DNA from: Cladopsammia gracilis
Taxonomy: Eukaryota; Cnidaria; Anthozoa; Scleractinia; Dendrophylliidae
Direction: 5' to 3'
Assembly: GCA_022457155.1 (NCBI GenBank)
Contig: JAJGOT010000207.1
Span: forward strand, 1,004,501-1,068,500
DNA length: 64,000 nt
Part shown: positions 46,561-58,124 of the stretch, in pieces
Layout of the letters: each line of letters starts with the position of its first letter
Position numbering within the stretch: the first letter of the stretch is position 1
Made by a program: the position numbers and the translations under genes
Notes under the pieces: generated by a model
Told to the model about the DNA's origin: nothing
Seen by the model: the letters and a program-made list of their open reading frames with translations, nothing else
Database searches by the model: none

Positions 46561-49500
46561 GAGAGGACCGCTTGATTCGTGTCAATGTTGTGGAGCCACG
46601 GTGGTCTAGTGGTTAGTGCGTCGGACTTTCAACCTGAAGGTCGATGGTTCGAGCCTGGTCTCTGCCGTGGTGTTGTTTCCTTAGACAAGAAACTTTACTC
46701 CACACTGTCTCTCTCCACCCAGGTGTATAAATGGGTACCGGCGACAAAATGCTGTGTGTAACCCTGCGATGGACTAGCATCCCATCCATGGGGGAGTACC
46801 AATATTCCTAGTCGCTTCATGCTACAGAAACCGGGTTTAAGCTCCGGCCGTTGTGCGCCATATTGGCTCGTGTGCGACTTTACTTTATTTTACTTTACTT
46901 GATGGAGTAACGTCGGTATCTGGCAAGGCTTGGAAGACGAGTGGTGCGGTTGATTCGTGTTGATTTTGTGCTTGATGGAGTAACGTCGGTAACTGGTAAG
47001 GCTTAGATGACGAGAAGACCGCTTGATTCGTGTCAATGTTGTGGAGCCAAGGTGGTCTAGTGGTTAGTGCGTCGGACTTTCAACCTGAAGGTCGATGGTT
47101 CGAGCCTGGTCTCTGCCATCGTGTTGTTTCCTTAGACAAGAAACTTTACTCCACACTGTCTCTCTCCACCCAGGTGTATAAATGGGTACCGGCGACAAAA
47201 TGCTGGGTGTAACCCTGCGATGGACTAGCATCCCATCCAGGGGAGAGTAGAAATGTTCCTAGTCGCTTCATGCTACAGAAACCGGGTTTAAGCTCCGGCT
47301 GTTGTGCGCCATATTAGCTCGTGTGCGACTTTACTTTACTTTACTTGATGGAGTAACGTCGGTATCTGGCAAGGCTTGGAAGACGAGTGGAGCGGTTGAT
47401 TCGTGTTGATTTTGTGCTTGATAGAGTAACGTCGGAAACTGGCAAGTCTTAGATGACGAGAAGACCGCTTGATTCGTGTCAATGCTGTGGAGCCACGGTG
47501 GTCTAGTGGTTAGTGCGTCGGACTTTCAACCTGAAGGTCGATGGTTCGAGCCTGGTCTCTGCCGTCGTGTTGTTTCCTTAGACAAGAAACTTTACTCCAC
47601 ACTGTGTCTCTCCACCCAGGTGTATAAATGGGTACTGGCGACAAAATGCTGGGTGTAACCCTGCGAAGGACTAGCATCCCATCCAGGGGGGAGTAGAAAT
47701 ATTCCTAGTCGCTTCATGCTACAGAAACCGGGTTTAAGCTCCGGCCGTTGTGCGCCATATTGGTTCGTATACGACTTTACTTTACTTTACTTTACTTTAC
47801 TTGATGGAGTAACGTCGGTAACTGGCAAGGCTTCGAAGATGAGTGGAGCGGTTGATTCGTGTTGATTTTGTGCTTGATGGAGTAACGTCGGTAACTGGCA
47901 AGGCTTAGATGACGAGAGGCCCGCTTGATTCGTGTTGATTTTGTGCTTGATGGAAAAACGTCGGTAACTGGTAAGGCTTAGATGACGAGAAGACTGCTTG
48001 ATTCGTGTCAATGTTGTGGAGCCAAGGTGGTCTAGTGGTTAGTGCGTCGGACTTTCAACCTGAAGGTCGATGGTTCGAGCCTGGTCCCTGCCGTCGAGTT
48101 GTCTCCTTAGACAAGAAACTTTACTCCACACTGTCTCTCTCCGCCCAGGTGTATAAATGGGTACCGGCGACAAAATGCTGTGTGTAACCCTGCGATGGAC
48201 TAGCATCCCATCCATGGGGGAGTAGCAATATTCCTAGTCGCTTCATGCTACAGAAACCGGGTTTAAACTCCGGCCGTTGTGCGTCATATTGGCTCGTGTG
48301 CGACTGTACTTTACTTTATTTTACTTGATGGAGTAACGTCGGTATCTGGCAAGGCTTGGAAGACGAGTGGTGCGGTTGATTCGTGTTGATTTTGTGCTTG
48401 ATGGAGTAACGTCGGTAACTGGTAAGGCTTAGATGACGAGAAGACCGCTTGATTCGTGTCAATGTTGTGCAGCCAAGGTGGTCTAGTGGTTAGTGCGTCG
48501 GACTTTCAACCTGAAGGTCGATGGTTCGAGCCTGGTCTCTGCCGTCGTGTTGTTTCCTTAGACAAGAAACTTTACTCCACACTGTCTCTCTCCACCCAGG
48601 TGTATAAATGGGTACCGGCGACAAAATGCTGGGTGTAACCCTGCGATGGACTAGCATCCCATCCAGGGGGGAGTAGAAATGTTCCTAGTCGCTTCATGCT
48701 ACAGAAACCGGGTTTAAGCTCCGGCTGTTGTGCGCCATATTAGCTCGTGTGCGACTTTACTTTACTTTACTTGATGGAGTAACGTCGGTATCTGGCAAGG
48801 CTTGGAAGACGAGTGGAGCGGTTGATTCGTGTTGATTTTGTGCTTGATAGAGTAACGTCGGAAACTGGCAAGTCTTAGATGACGAGAAGACCGCTTGATT
48901 CGTGTCAATGCTGTGGAGCCACGGTGGTCTAGTGGTTAGTGCGTCGGACTTTCAACCTGAAGGTCGATGGTTTGAGCCTCTTCTCTGCCGTCGAGTTGTT
49001 TCCTTAGACAAGAAACTTTACTCCACACTGTCTCTCTCCACCCAGGTGTATAAATGGGTACTGGCGACAAAATGCTGGGTGTAACCCTGGGATGGACTAG
49101 CATCCCATCCAGGGGGGAGTAGAAATGTTCCTAGTCGCTTCATGCTACAGAAACCGGGTTTAAGCTCCAGCTGTTGTGCGCCATTTTATCTCGTGTGCGA
49201 CTTTACTTTACTTTACTTGATGGAGTAACGTCGGTATCTGGCAAGGCTTGGAAGACGAGTGGAGCGGTTGATTCGTGTTGATTTTGTGCTTGATAGAGTA
49301 ACGTCGGTAACTGGGAAGGCTTAGATGACGAGAAGACCGCTTGATTCGTGTCAATGTTGTGGAGCCATGGTGGTCTAGTGGTTAGTGCGTCGGACTTTCA
49401 ACCTGAAGGTCGATGGTTTGAGCCTGTTCTCTGCCGTCGAGTTGTTTCCTTAGACAAGAAACTTTACTCCACACTGTCTCTCTCCACCCAGGTGTATAAA

Positions 49501-50870
49501 TGGGTACTGGCGACAAAATGCTGGGTGTAACCCTGCGAAGGACTAGCATCCCATCCAGGGGGGAGTAGCAATATTCCTAGTCGCTTCATGCTACAGAAAC
49601 CGGGTTTAAGCTCCGGCCGTTGTGCGCCATATTGGTTCGTATGCGACTTTACTTTACTTTACTTTACTTGATGGAGTAACGTCGGTAACTGGCAAGGCCT
49701 CGAAGATGAGTGGAGCGGTTGATTCGTGTTGATTTTGTGCTTGATGGAGTAACGTCGGTAACTGGCAAGGCTTAGATGACGAGAGTTCGCTTGATTCGTG
49801 TTGATTTTGTGCTTGATGGAGTAACGTCGGTAACTGGTAAGGCTTAGATGACGAGAAGACTGCTTGATTCGTGTCAATGTTGTGGAGCCAAGGTGGTCTA
49901 GTGGTTAGTGCGTCGGACTTTCAACCTGAAGGTCGATGGTTTGAGCCTGGTCTCTGCCGTCGAGTTGTTTCCTTAGACAAGAAACTTTACTCCACACTGT
50001 CTCTCTCCACCCAGGTGTATAAATGGGTACCGGCGACAAAATGCTGGGTGTAACCCTGCGATGGACTAGCATCCCATCCAAAGGGGAGTAGCAATATTCC
50101 TAGTCGCTTCATGCTACAGAAACCGGGTTTAAACTCCTGCCGTTGTGCGTCATATTGGCTCGTGTGCGACTGTACTTTACTTTATTTTACTTGATGGAGT
50201 AACGTCGGTATCTGGCAAGGCTTGGAAGACGAGTGGTGCGGTTGATTCGTGTTGATTTTGTGCTTGATGGAGTAACGTCGGTAACTGGCAAGATTTAGAT
50301 GACGAGAAGACCGCTTGATTCGAGTCAATGTTGTGGAGCCACAGTGGTCTAGTGGTTTGTGCGTCGGACTTTCAACCTGAAGGTCGATGGTTCGAGCCTG
50401 GTCTCTGCCGTGGTGTTGTTTCCTTAGACAAGAAACTTTACTCCACACTGTGTCTCTCCACCCAGGTGTATAAATGGGTACTGGCGACAAAATGCTGGGT
50501 GTAACCCTGCGATGGACTAGCATCCCATCCAGGGGGGAGAAGAAATATTCCTAGTCGCTTCATGCTACAGAAACCGGGTTTAAGCTCCGGCCGTTGTGCG
50601 CCATATTGGTTCGTGTGCGACTTTACTTTACTTTACTTTACTTGATGGAGTAATGTCGGTAACTGGCAAGGCTTCGAAGATGAGTGGAGCGGTTGATTCG
50701 TGTTGATTTTGTGCTTGATGGAGTAACGTCGGTAACTGGCAAGGCTTAGATGACGAGAGGCCCGCTTGATTCGTGTCAATGTTGTGCTTGATGGAGTAAC
50801 GTCGGTAACTGGCAAGGCTTAGATGACGAGAGGCCCGCCGATTCGTGTCAATGTTGTGCTTGATGAATCA
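46561..50870 (+). repeat. SINE-bearing higher-order satellite, nine heads
   Basis: tRNA-Glu-like SINEs (about 300 bp: A box GGTGGTCTAGTGG, B box GGTTCGAGCC, (CTTTA)n tail) recur with heads near 46,593, 47,043, 47,490, 48,018, 48,470, 48,916, 49,361, 49,885 and 50,337, separated by one to three 73-bp satellite subunits (TGGAGTAACGTCGGTAACTG...). Spacings of about 446-451 and 523-529 alternate in a pattern that itself repeats. The 60-codon open frames in each unit are the SINE read through and not genes. Confidence 0.95.
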
Positions 50871-51189
50871 ATGTTCAGTATTGACTAGGGTTAAACTTGA
50901 GCTTTTGCTTAAGTAGAAATTGGTTAAACTAAAGTTAAGGGGCCACAACCTATGCTCTCGTGGGGCACTCCCCAAGGGTTGGTTACCTCAGCTCGCGTTT
51001 TATCCCTAACGAGAGTTTGGAAGTGACTTAATTAAGTTCTTTTGTTTTTTAACTGTTTACAATATAATACTGGTTAAAATATATATAATTTTATATACAG
51101 CAATGTTTACAATAAATAATGTTGCGATAATTTAAGATCTGTTTATGTACAATTTTATGTACATTACTATTTTACAGGACATCGACTTG

Positions 51190-51660
51190 GTCGTGGATAC
51201 AAAACAGGAACTTCTTTTTTTTTTTTTTTTTTTAATTTTCTTTTTCTTGTTCCATGTCAACGTCTATTTACAAAATTAAATCTTTTACTCTTACAATTCT
51301 ATTTACATTACTATTTTACAGGACCTCGACTTGGTCGACGATACAAAACAGGAACTTTTTTTTTTTAATTTTCTTTTTCTCGCTCCATATAAACGTCTAT
51401 TTACAAGATTCTCTTAATTAACTCAACGTCCTATAACTTAGGTTTAGTCTTTCAACTTTGGTATTTTTTTTGTCTTTTTGTTTTTTAACTCAACGTATTT
51501 TTCTGATGCGATGAATGGACGCGAGGTTACGAGGTTTCCTGGTCCATTCCGGTTTTTTTTTTTACGACAAGTCCAGTAAATTTAAGAGTTTTGTCCAACA
51601 CCAGGTAAATTTAAGAGTTTTGTCCAACACCGGTATTTCTTCCTTTTTTTTTTTTTTTTA
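51190..51660. other. No gene; T-rich stretches
   Basis: End of the duplicated block of 39.2-39.5 kb plus several T runs. A near-repeat of CATCGACTTGGTCGTGGATAC occurs at 51,182 and 51,325. No coding support. Confidence 0.5.
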
Positions 51661-51722
51661 CGCTAGCAGGTCACGGAGGTCCACACTCAAGAATTGATGG
51701 CGACGAATGAAGGCGCGGTCGT

Positions 51723-53165
51723 CTACTTGTTTTGATTTTTGAACATATTTTTCACCTTCTCCACACATCTTCGCTTGCCATTTTTTACAAAGACGTCCCA
51801 AAGCTCTGTGGTCTCTTTGAAGATGTCCATCATTCTGCTCACAACCAGACATTTTCCCTCTCGAAGAAAACGTTCCCGTATTAGTTCCGTTTCCTCGGGG
51901 TCCCAAGGGACACGAGCAGTCGATGATGCCTCTGATGATGCGCGTGATGGGTTACGCTCCTCGTCCACAAATGCAAAAGGATCATCTCGTCTTGGTGTCA
52001 CTGTTGCTATTGCTGATACTGTGTCTCTCCCTGAATCTTTCGTCCTTGCAGATTTAATTTGGTTGGTGCGCACTCTATCGGCAACTTTGCGGTCCATTCC
52101 AGGAATAGACAAGAGTTGATTCAGCATGGTGTGTGTGGAGAGTTCTTTACGGACGTGTGCCAGTGTTACTACGTCGTTGGAGTCGATTAATGGCCTGAAC
52201 AGATCTGATATGGCCCTTTTTTCTTTCCCCGTCAGTGGTCTTGGATTTGTTTCCCTCTTCTCAACTGTGGGCTGTTGTTGAATTTTTCGCGCCTCTGTTA
52301 TTGGTGGCGGTGTTACGTGAGCCGCTTCCTGGTCATCCGTTCGCACCTCTGTTGTTGTTGGTGGTGTTACCATGACTTCAGCCGCCTCCTGGTTTTTCGT
52401 AACTTCAGCCACTACACTGCTCTCGGATACATGATCTGGCACGTCTTCCTCTGCTGGGTCTGCCTCCGTACTTGCCTGCTTTACAGTGGCGGTTGTCTTG
52501 GCTCTTGTGCATCGCTCGATGATGTCGGCGGCTATCGCTCCAGTTCGCGTTAGGTCTTCTCTAAGATAGAAGTTCTCTGCCGCTCTAGACGAATGGCACA
52601 TGGACTGTCGCAGGGCAATTTCATCTACAGTCTCTCCTTCTGCTTTTTTCTGATGACAAGTTGTTACAATCCACTTCCGGATGTTGGTGGCGGTCACTCT
52701 CAAGTCTGCTCGTACTCGTGATTTTGACCAGAATTCTGGAAGCCGTCTGCTGAGATTTCTGTCTTCGAACGGCAAACCGTCACACGTTAAAAAGAGATGG
52801 CGATGGTCCGTGGAACCAATTGCAAGTTTCGGCCGAATATTACTGATGTATGCCTGAAACAGCTCTTGAATTTCAGTGTTGAGAGATAACGGTGCTGGGC
52901 CAGAGACCCCACGTTTGTGCCGAGGCACCAAAAGAACTTTAAACCTGCCACTCTTGTCCTCCCTCATTGATTCATAATGTTGAAGTGTAGAATTGGCTAG
53001 AGCCCCAGGGCGGGTACCAGTTGTCAACGTAATCTTCGTTAACAAGTAGTCTCGGGCATCGCACAGCTCGCTGACAGTAAGAGGCTCGTTTTCCTCGGCC
53101 TTTGTGTAGATTGATTTCGCCTGTTTAACAATTGCGCTGTCATAAAATGCGTCGACGTCCTCGTT
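51723..53165 (-). pseudogene. Crypton-like tyrosine recombinase, catalytic and C-terminal part
   Basis: Reverse strand. Read in the same frame from about 53,165: LTNEDVDAFYDSAIVKQAKS, LTVSELCDARDYLLTKITLT, TGTRPGALANS (catalytic Arg), VPRHKRG (Lys/His), VTATNIRKWIVTT (second Arg; the usual HxxR His is replaced), MCHSSRAAENFYLRED (His and the Tyr nucleophile). This is the tyrosine recombinase fold of Crypton-type transposons. A ~190-residue Thr/Pro/Glu-rich linker leads to a C-terminal Myb/SANT-like domain (VPWDPEETELIRERFLREGK). No ATG starts the frame; it joins the upstream ORF by a one-base shift. It would cut and rejoin DNA to move its element. Confidence 0.75.
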
Positions 53166-55329
53166 TGTTAATCGAGTCGCACTCCTGCAAAATCCTCTCA
53201 GTCTGCTCAGGTTTTTTTTCTATGTCGATCGTCTTCCGCCATCCTTTCAGACGAAGCAGAGTGTTTCGGAAGATCCGGAGGGTGTCCTCTTGCAGGTCCG
53301 GTACCTGCCCTTTTCGTACTCGCTCGGTGGTAGCAAACTTCAAAAACAGTTCATAAGATCCTAGATAGGATCGCAGAGTTCCTGCCTTCAACGTGTCCAT
53401 TTTGGCGTCCACAAAATCCACCCAGACAATATAGCCTTCGTTAGCCGTAAGAATTTCCAAGTCCTTTCCACGAGGATCTAGGTCATCCAAAATTGCCCTC
53501 ACATGGGAGGCATGTTGAAGTTGGTTTTTGGATTTCTTTCGCCCGCAGTCGGGAAGGTTGAGGTATTTAAAAAATTCTCGAAGCCACCAGTGTCGGTCGT
53601 TCAACGGCTTTTCAGCAGTGAAATACTCTCTGGCGCTTTGGTAGTCGTCTTCATCGTCTGACTCAATTTCAGCGACGGCCAACGCAGATGTTTGTAGCGA
53701 TTGAGAAGATGATGGTAGTGGCCTGGTTGAACTGGCGGCCGTGCTGTTAAGTGAGGAGGATGGACCAGTTACCGTACTGACTGCAGAGGTTCCTGTAATG
53801 GTGCTGGTGGTTGTAGTGGCGGTGACCGAGGGTGTACCGCGTGTATAACTAATTATGTGACTACGGGCCGCCTCTACCTCTTGTTTGCCCTGGTACCTCT
53901 TGGCCGAACGCAAATGCGTTTCCAACTCATCGCCGTCTTTTAAATTGTGTTTGTTGTTGAGGTGGCTGCGCAAATAAGGTGAAACAAATCCGCATCCTGC
54001 GATGGGGCACCATCTCAATGGCAGCCCTTTCTTAACATTGAGATTGGAACGTCTTCGCGGCCCTGCCGATTTCCCTTTTCGTACCGCAACATTAAAGATT
54101 CTATCTACCTCGTCTGCAGAGATGACCCCCTTATTGGCGTGGCTCCGCAGATGGCGTTTTAAGTTTGCGTCTTCTTTTTGGCACACCGGGCACTTCTGTT
54201 TGGCATGATGAGATTTCGTTTTGCCAGGGGAGGACCTAGGCAATGTTGAGGCCTCTTCATCGACGCTGTGCGTTGGAGTGGCCGGTGAATGAAGTACGGG
54301 ACGCTGCTCTTCAGTAGAATGCTCAACAGTGGCCTTTGCCCGTTTTGCTGGTGTTGTCGTAATGCCATTTCCTTTTCTTTTTCGTGAAATTGTGCCTTTC
54401 TCCTTCTCTTTCTCCTTCTCTTTCTCCTCCTCCTTCCCCTCTTCGGTTTCCGATAATGACGATTCTGTGTCGGGTACATAGTTTGGGTCGGCCAAATCCT
54501 CTTCTATTTGTTCGCATTCCTCGTCTGCCTGCTCGATTCTTGATTGCAGCATCTTCAACTCGGTACTTTCTACCAGCTTCTTCACAAGGTACATTGCTTC
54601 GAGAAGTGATGTACAAATATCTGCTCCATCTATTGGAGTGTGAAAATTTCGCTCCGGGTAGCATTCCGCAGCCATCCAAGACAAGTATGAACAGAGGCCT
54701 AGGTTGATGTTCTCGAAGACCACATCCTTCATATGTGTACCAACGACACTCAAGGTTTGATGGGCGTGATATTGGTTCATCAGCATCGAGAAGTGTGGAA
54801 CTTTCTTGATGTACTCATGTTGGATTTTTGGAAAATTTTCGAAATTGAGAAATTTTAGGCTTCCTTTGTCCCCATGCTGGGCATCTAGAACTCGTTGTCG
54901 TAATTTGTCGAGCTGGGTGCTCCTGTTCGTATCACCAATTGACTTGAGAAAATCCATCAACGACTCAATCATGGTTTCCATGCAATCAAGAATGTCCAGG
55001 ATATTTGGTTTGAACTGTAATTTGGTCTTCAACTTGAATCGAGCGGTGAAATACAAGACAGTGAGAAAATACTCGCAGGATTCAAGCAGTACCCTACGTC
55101 CTAGGAGTTTTGCCGCACATGCCACTCGTGCTACTACCTCGTAATGCCCCTTTATCTCTTCTAATGTCGCATGTCGTCGTTGGACTGGTTTTGGCTGGAT
55201 AGCTTCGGCCAGGCCAAGTTCTTTAAGAGCCTCTTCGTGGCCTTCCTGTCCGAGTTTGACCTTCTTTATGTAGTTTTCCATAGCCAAAACTGCGGCAAAT
55301 GAAATGCGGTGAATGCTATGTAGCACCAC
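53140..55329 (-). pseudogene. Crypton-like tyrosine recombinase gene, N-terminal part with zinc fingers
   Basis: 729 codons on the reverse strand. An N-terminal helical domain (ENYIKKVKLGQEGHEEALKE onward, about 250 residues) is followed by an acidic EEGKEEEKEKEKEK stretch, then two C2H2 fingers (CPVCQKEDANLKRHLRSH near 54,180; CPIAGCGFVSPYLRSHLNNKH near 53,990) and a Ser/Thr-rich linker. The SAM-like core-binding domain of a tyrosine recombinase comes last (WWLREFFKYLNLPDCGRKKS, GTLRSYLGSYELFLKFATTE). The frame ends at 53,140 because of one extra base near 53,150; the catalytic domain continues in the next frame. The intact gene would encode about 1,200 residues. The gene points inward from the inverted repeat at 55.7-57.1 kb. 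Confidence 0.7.
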
Positions 55330-55371
55330 GAATAAGGATAGGCATCAAGAGTAAGACAAAAACCTAAATAG

Positions 55372-55655
55372 GGTGCTTACTAGTCATTGCGCTAGTCGCC
55401 AACCTACGGACGTTCAGCACATCAACAGCAATAAATACAGCCTAACAAGGTGCTTACTAGTCATTGCGCTAGTCGCCAACCTACGGACGTTCAGCACATC
55501 AAGAGCAATAAATACAGCCTAACAAGGTGCTTACTAGTCATTGCGCTAGTTGCCACCCTACGGACGTTTAGCACATCAAGAGCAATAAATACAGCCTAAC
55601 AAGGTGCTTACTAGTCATTGCGCTAGTCGCCTGCCTGCGGACATTCAGCACACAC
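55372..55655 (+). repeat. 77-bp tandem repeat, 3.7 copies
   Basis: Units starting GGTGCTTACTAGTCATTGCG at 55,372, 55,449, 55,526 and 55,603, immediately upstream of the recombinase gene (reverse strand), so they form its 5' flank. Confidence 0.95.
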
Positions 55656-55783
55656 TAAGTAAGAACCCAAGTAACACACTAAGAAACTCACACTGAGAAC
55701 CCTCAAGGGTTTCGACTAAGAGCCCCCAGGAATTGAGGCCCCCGGATTCGAGGGTGGGGGACTGCTTCAGCTAAGAACCATCA

Positions 55784-56350
55784 AGGGGTACAGTCTACCC
55801 TGTGAGTTTCACAAAAAAATATTAAAACCCCTAAGAGATATTAAAGGTCAAAGTTTGGCCTAGTTTCGTTTTGTTTCGGTTGGGTCCCCCGGAAATTAAC
55901 CCCCCCGGATTTGGGGGTGGGGGGCTCCTTGAGCCGAGAACCCTCAAGGGGTACAGTCTACCTTGTGAGTTTCACAAAAAAATATTAAAACCGCTAAGAG
56001 ATATTAAAGGTCAAAGTTTGGCCTTGTTTCGTTTTGTTTCGGTTGGGTCCCCCGGAAATTAAACCCCCCCGGATTTGGGGGTGGGGGCTACTTGAGCCGA
56101 GAACCCTTAAGGGGTACAGTCTACCCTGTGAGTTTCACAAAAAAATATTAAAACCGCTAAGAGATATTAAAGGTCAAAGTTTGGCCTAGTTTCGTTTTGT
56201 TTCGGTTGGGTCCCCCGGAAATTAAACCCCCCGGATTTGGGGGTGGGGGTTCCTTGAGCCGAGAACCCTTAAGGGGTACAGTCTACCCTGTGAGTTTCAC
56301 AAAAAAATATTAAAACCCCTAAGAGATATTAAAGGTCAAAGTTTGGCCTC
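55784..56350 (+). repeat. About 163-bp tandem repeat, 3.5 copies
   Basis: Units starting GGGGTACAGTCTACC at 55,784, 55,948, 56,111 and 56,273, with TCCCCCGGAAATTAA and a GGATTTGGGGGTGGGGG stretch in each. Confidence 0.95.
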
Positions 56351-57110
56351 GTTTCGACGAAAAATGCCGATAAAACGGACTGGTGACGAGTTTATTGGTC
56401 CGCCATATTGGAAAAAAACTTTGACCGTTAATAACTCGAAGAGGATAAAACCATTTCCAACCAAATTTAGCATGCATTTAGCCCACTTACGGGGCTACAT
56501 GAAAAACGTATTTTCTGAGTTTTCATTACAAACCATTAGCTGATATTAAGGTGGGAATTTTCACCTTAAATGACGTCATAACTCACAAATGCGTGACTCG
56601 ATTGTCACAAAACTGGTACCAAACAATTCTTTGCACGATAGTCTAGCCAACCAATGCAGTATTGGAACCTCAGAATAAATTAAAGGCTCAATAAAGCCAT
56701 CACTTAAGTGTTTTACATGCACCTGAGAGCACCCTTAACTTAATTGGAGACTGCGCACAAGCAACTGTGTATCATGACAAAAAAACATTATCCGGAGTGG
56801 CTCGATCAGCTTATAAAACCTAACTGATAGTTGAATTGCTTGTGCCCAGCCTTGGAAGGGTGTAAAAAGGTGCTATTTATGGAGCCCAAAAAATCATGTA
56901 CTCACCCAAAGAAGACTTGTTTGAAAGGGGACGTCTTGTATGTCTCACGAAAAGTTATAGGCGTATATATGGGGATATACAGAAAATTAATAAAAAATTT
57001 ATAATAAAATCAGGATTTAATTTCCAGAGACAAACAAGGTATCGTTTGAAAGCTAAGTGTATGCTCTATGCATTCATGCATGTAGTCACATGAACTGCAT
57101 GATAATTCGT
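56350..57110 (-). repeat. Long repeat B, inverted partial copy near recombinase
   Basis: Reverse complement of the inner two-thirds of repeat B (CCGCCATATTGGAAAAAAAC at 56,401, GCATGCATTTAGCCCACTTA at 56,471, GTATATGGGGATATACAG at 56,966). It breaks off at the TTCGTGACACATAC module, where a plus-oriented copy begins. Confidence 0.85.
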
Positions 57111-58124
57111 GACACATACAGACTTACAATCACCTTCCCCAAAAGTGAGGGCAATTCATACCAACCGACAAAAGTGAGGGCGTTTCATACCAACCGACAA
57201 AAAGTGAGGGCGTTTCATACCAAAAAATGAGGGCTTTCCATACCAAGCAAAAAGTGAGGGCTTTTCATACCTTCGGTGGTGTCAAAAATGTTAGCTTTTG
57301 CACCACGTGACAAGTCGACGTTATGGTGGTTTTTAGTGTAGCTTTCACAAATGGAAAGCCCAGAGCCTTTCAAAACGAGACAAGTGAGTTAAAAATTCTA
57401 TCTTTTTAACTAGAAAAAAATGTTCTAACTTTAGTAACCATATACGAAAAAGGCATATGGAGAATAGTATGCAGTCACATAAACTGCATGATAATTCGTA
57501 ACACATACATGATGTGACAGTTGAGGTAGTTATGTTCATTTTGTTATGACTGGATAGAGCATGCACTCAGCTTTCAAACGATATCTTGTTTGTTCCAGGA
57601 AAAAATCCTGAATTTTTTTAATGATTTTTGAAGTATAGTATGTAGTCACAAAAACTGCATGATAATTCGTGACACATACATAATGTGACAGTTGAGGTAT
57701 TTATGTTGAGTTTGTTATGACTGCATAGAGCATGTACTCAGCTTTCAAACGATATCTTGTTTTCCCCGGAAAAATAAATCCTGAATTTTTTAATTATTTT
57801 TGAAGTATAGTATGTAGTCAAAAAGCTGAATTTTTTTAATGATTTTTGAAGTATTAGTATGTAGTCACATAAACTGCATGATAATTCGTGACACATACAT
57901 GATGTGACAGTTGAGGTATTTATGTTGAGTTTGTTATGACTTCATAGAGCATGTACTCAGCTTTCAAACGATATCTTGTTTTCCCCGGAAAAATAAATCC
58001 TGAATTTTTTAATTAGTTTTGAAGTATAGTATGTAGTCACAAAGCTGATTTTTTTTAATGATTTTTGAAGTACTAGTATGTAGTCACATAAACTGCATGA
58101 TAATTCGTGACACATACAGACTTC
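57111..58124 (+). repeat. Partial repeat B with expanded 180-bp modules
   Basis: A start-of-B segment with the GTGAGGG minisatellite (57,130-57,280), then four copies of the module GATTTTTGAAGTATAGTATG...GATATCTTGTTT. This is an internally rearranged copy. Confidence 0.8.

Noticed and set aside
46579..50053. Nine near-identical 60-codon ORFs
   Set aside because: They are the tRNA-like SINE read through; the A and B boxes explain the conservation and the frames include the tail.
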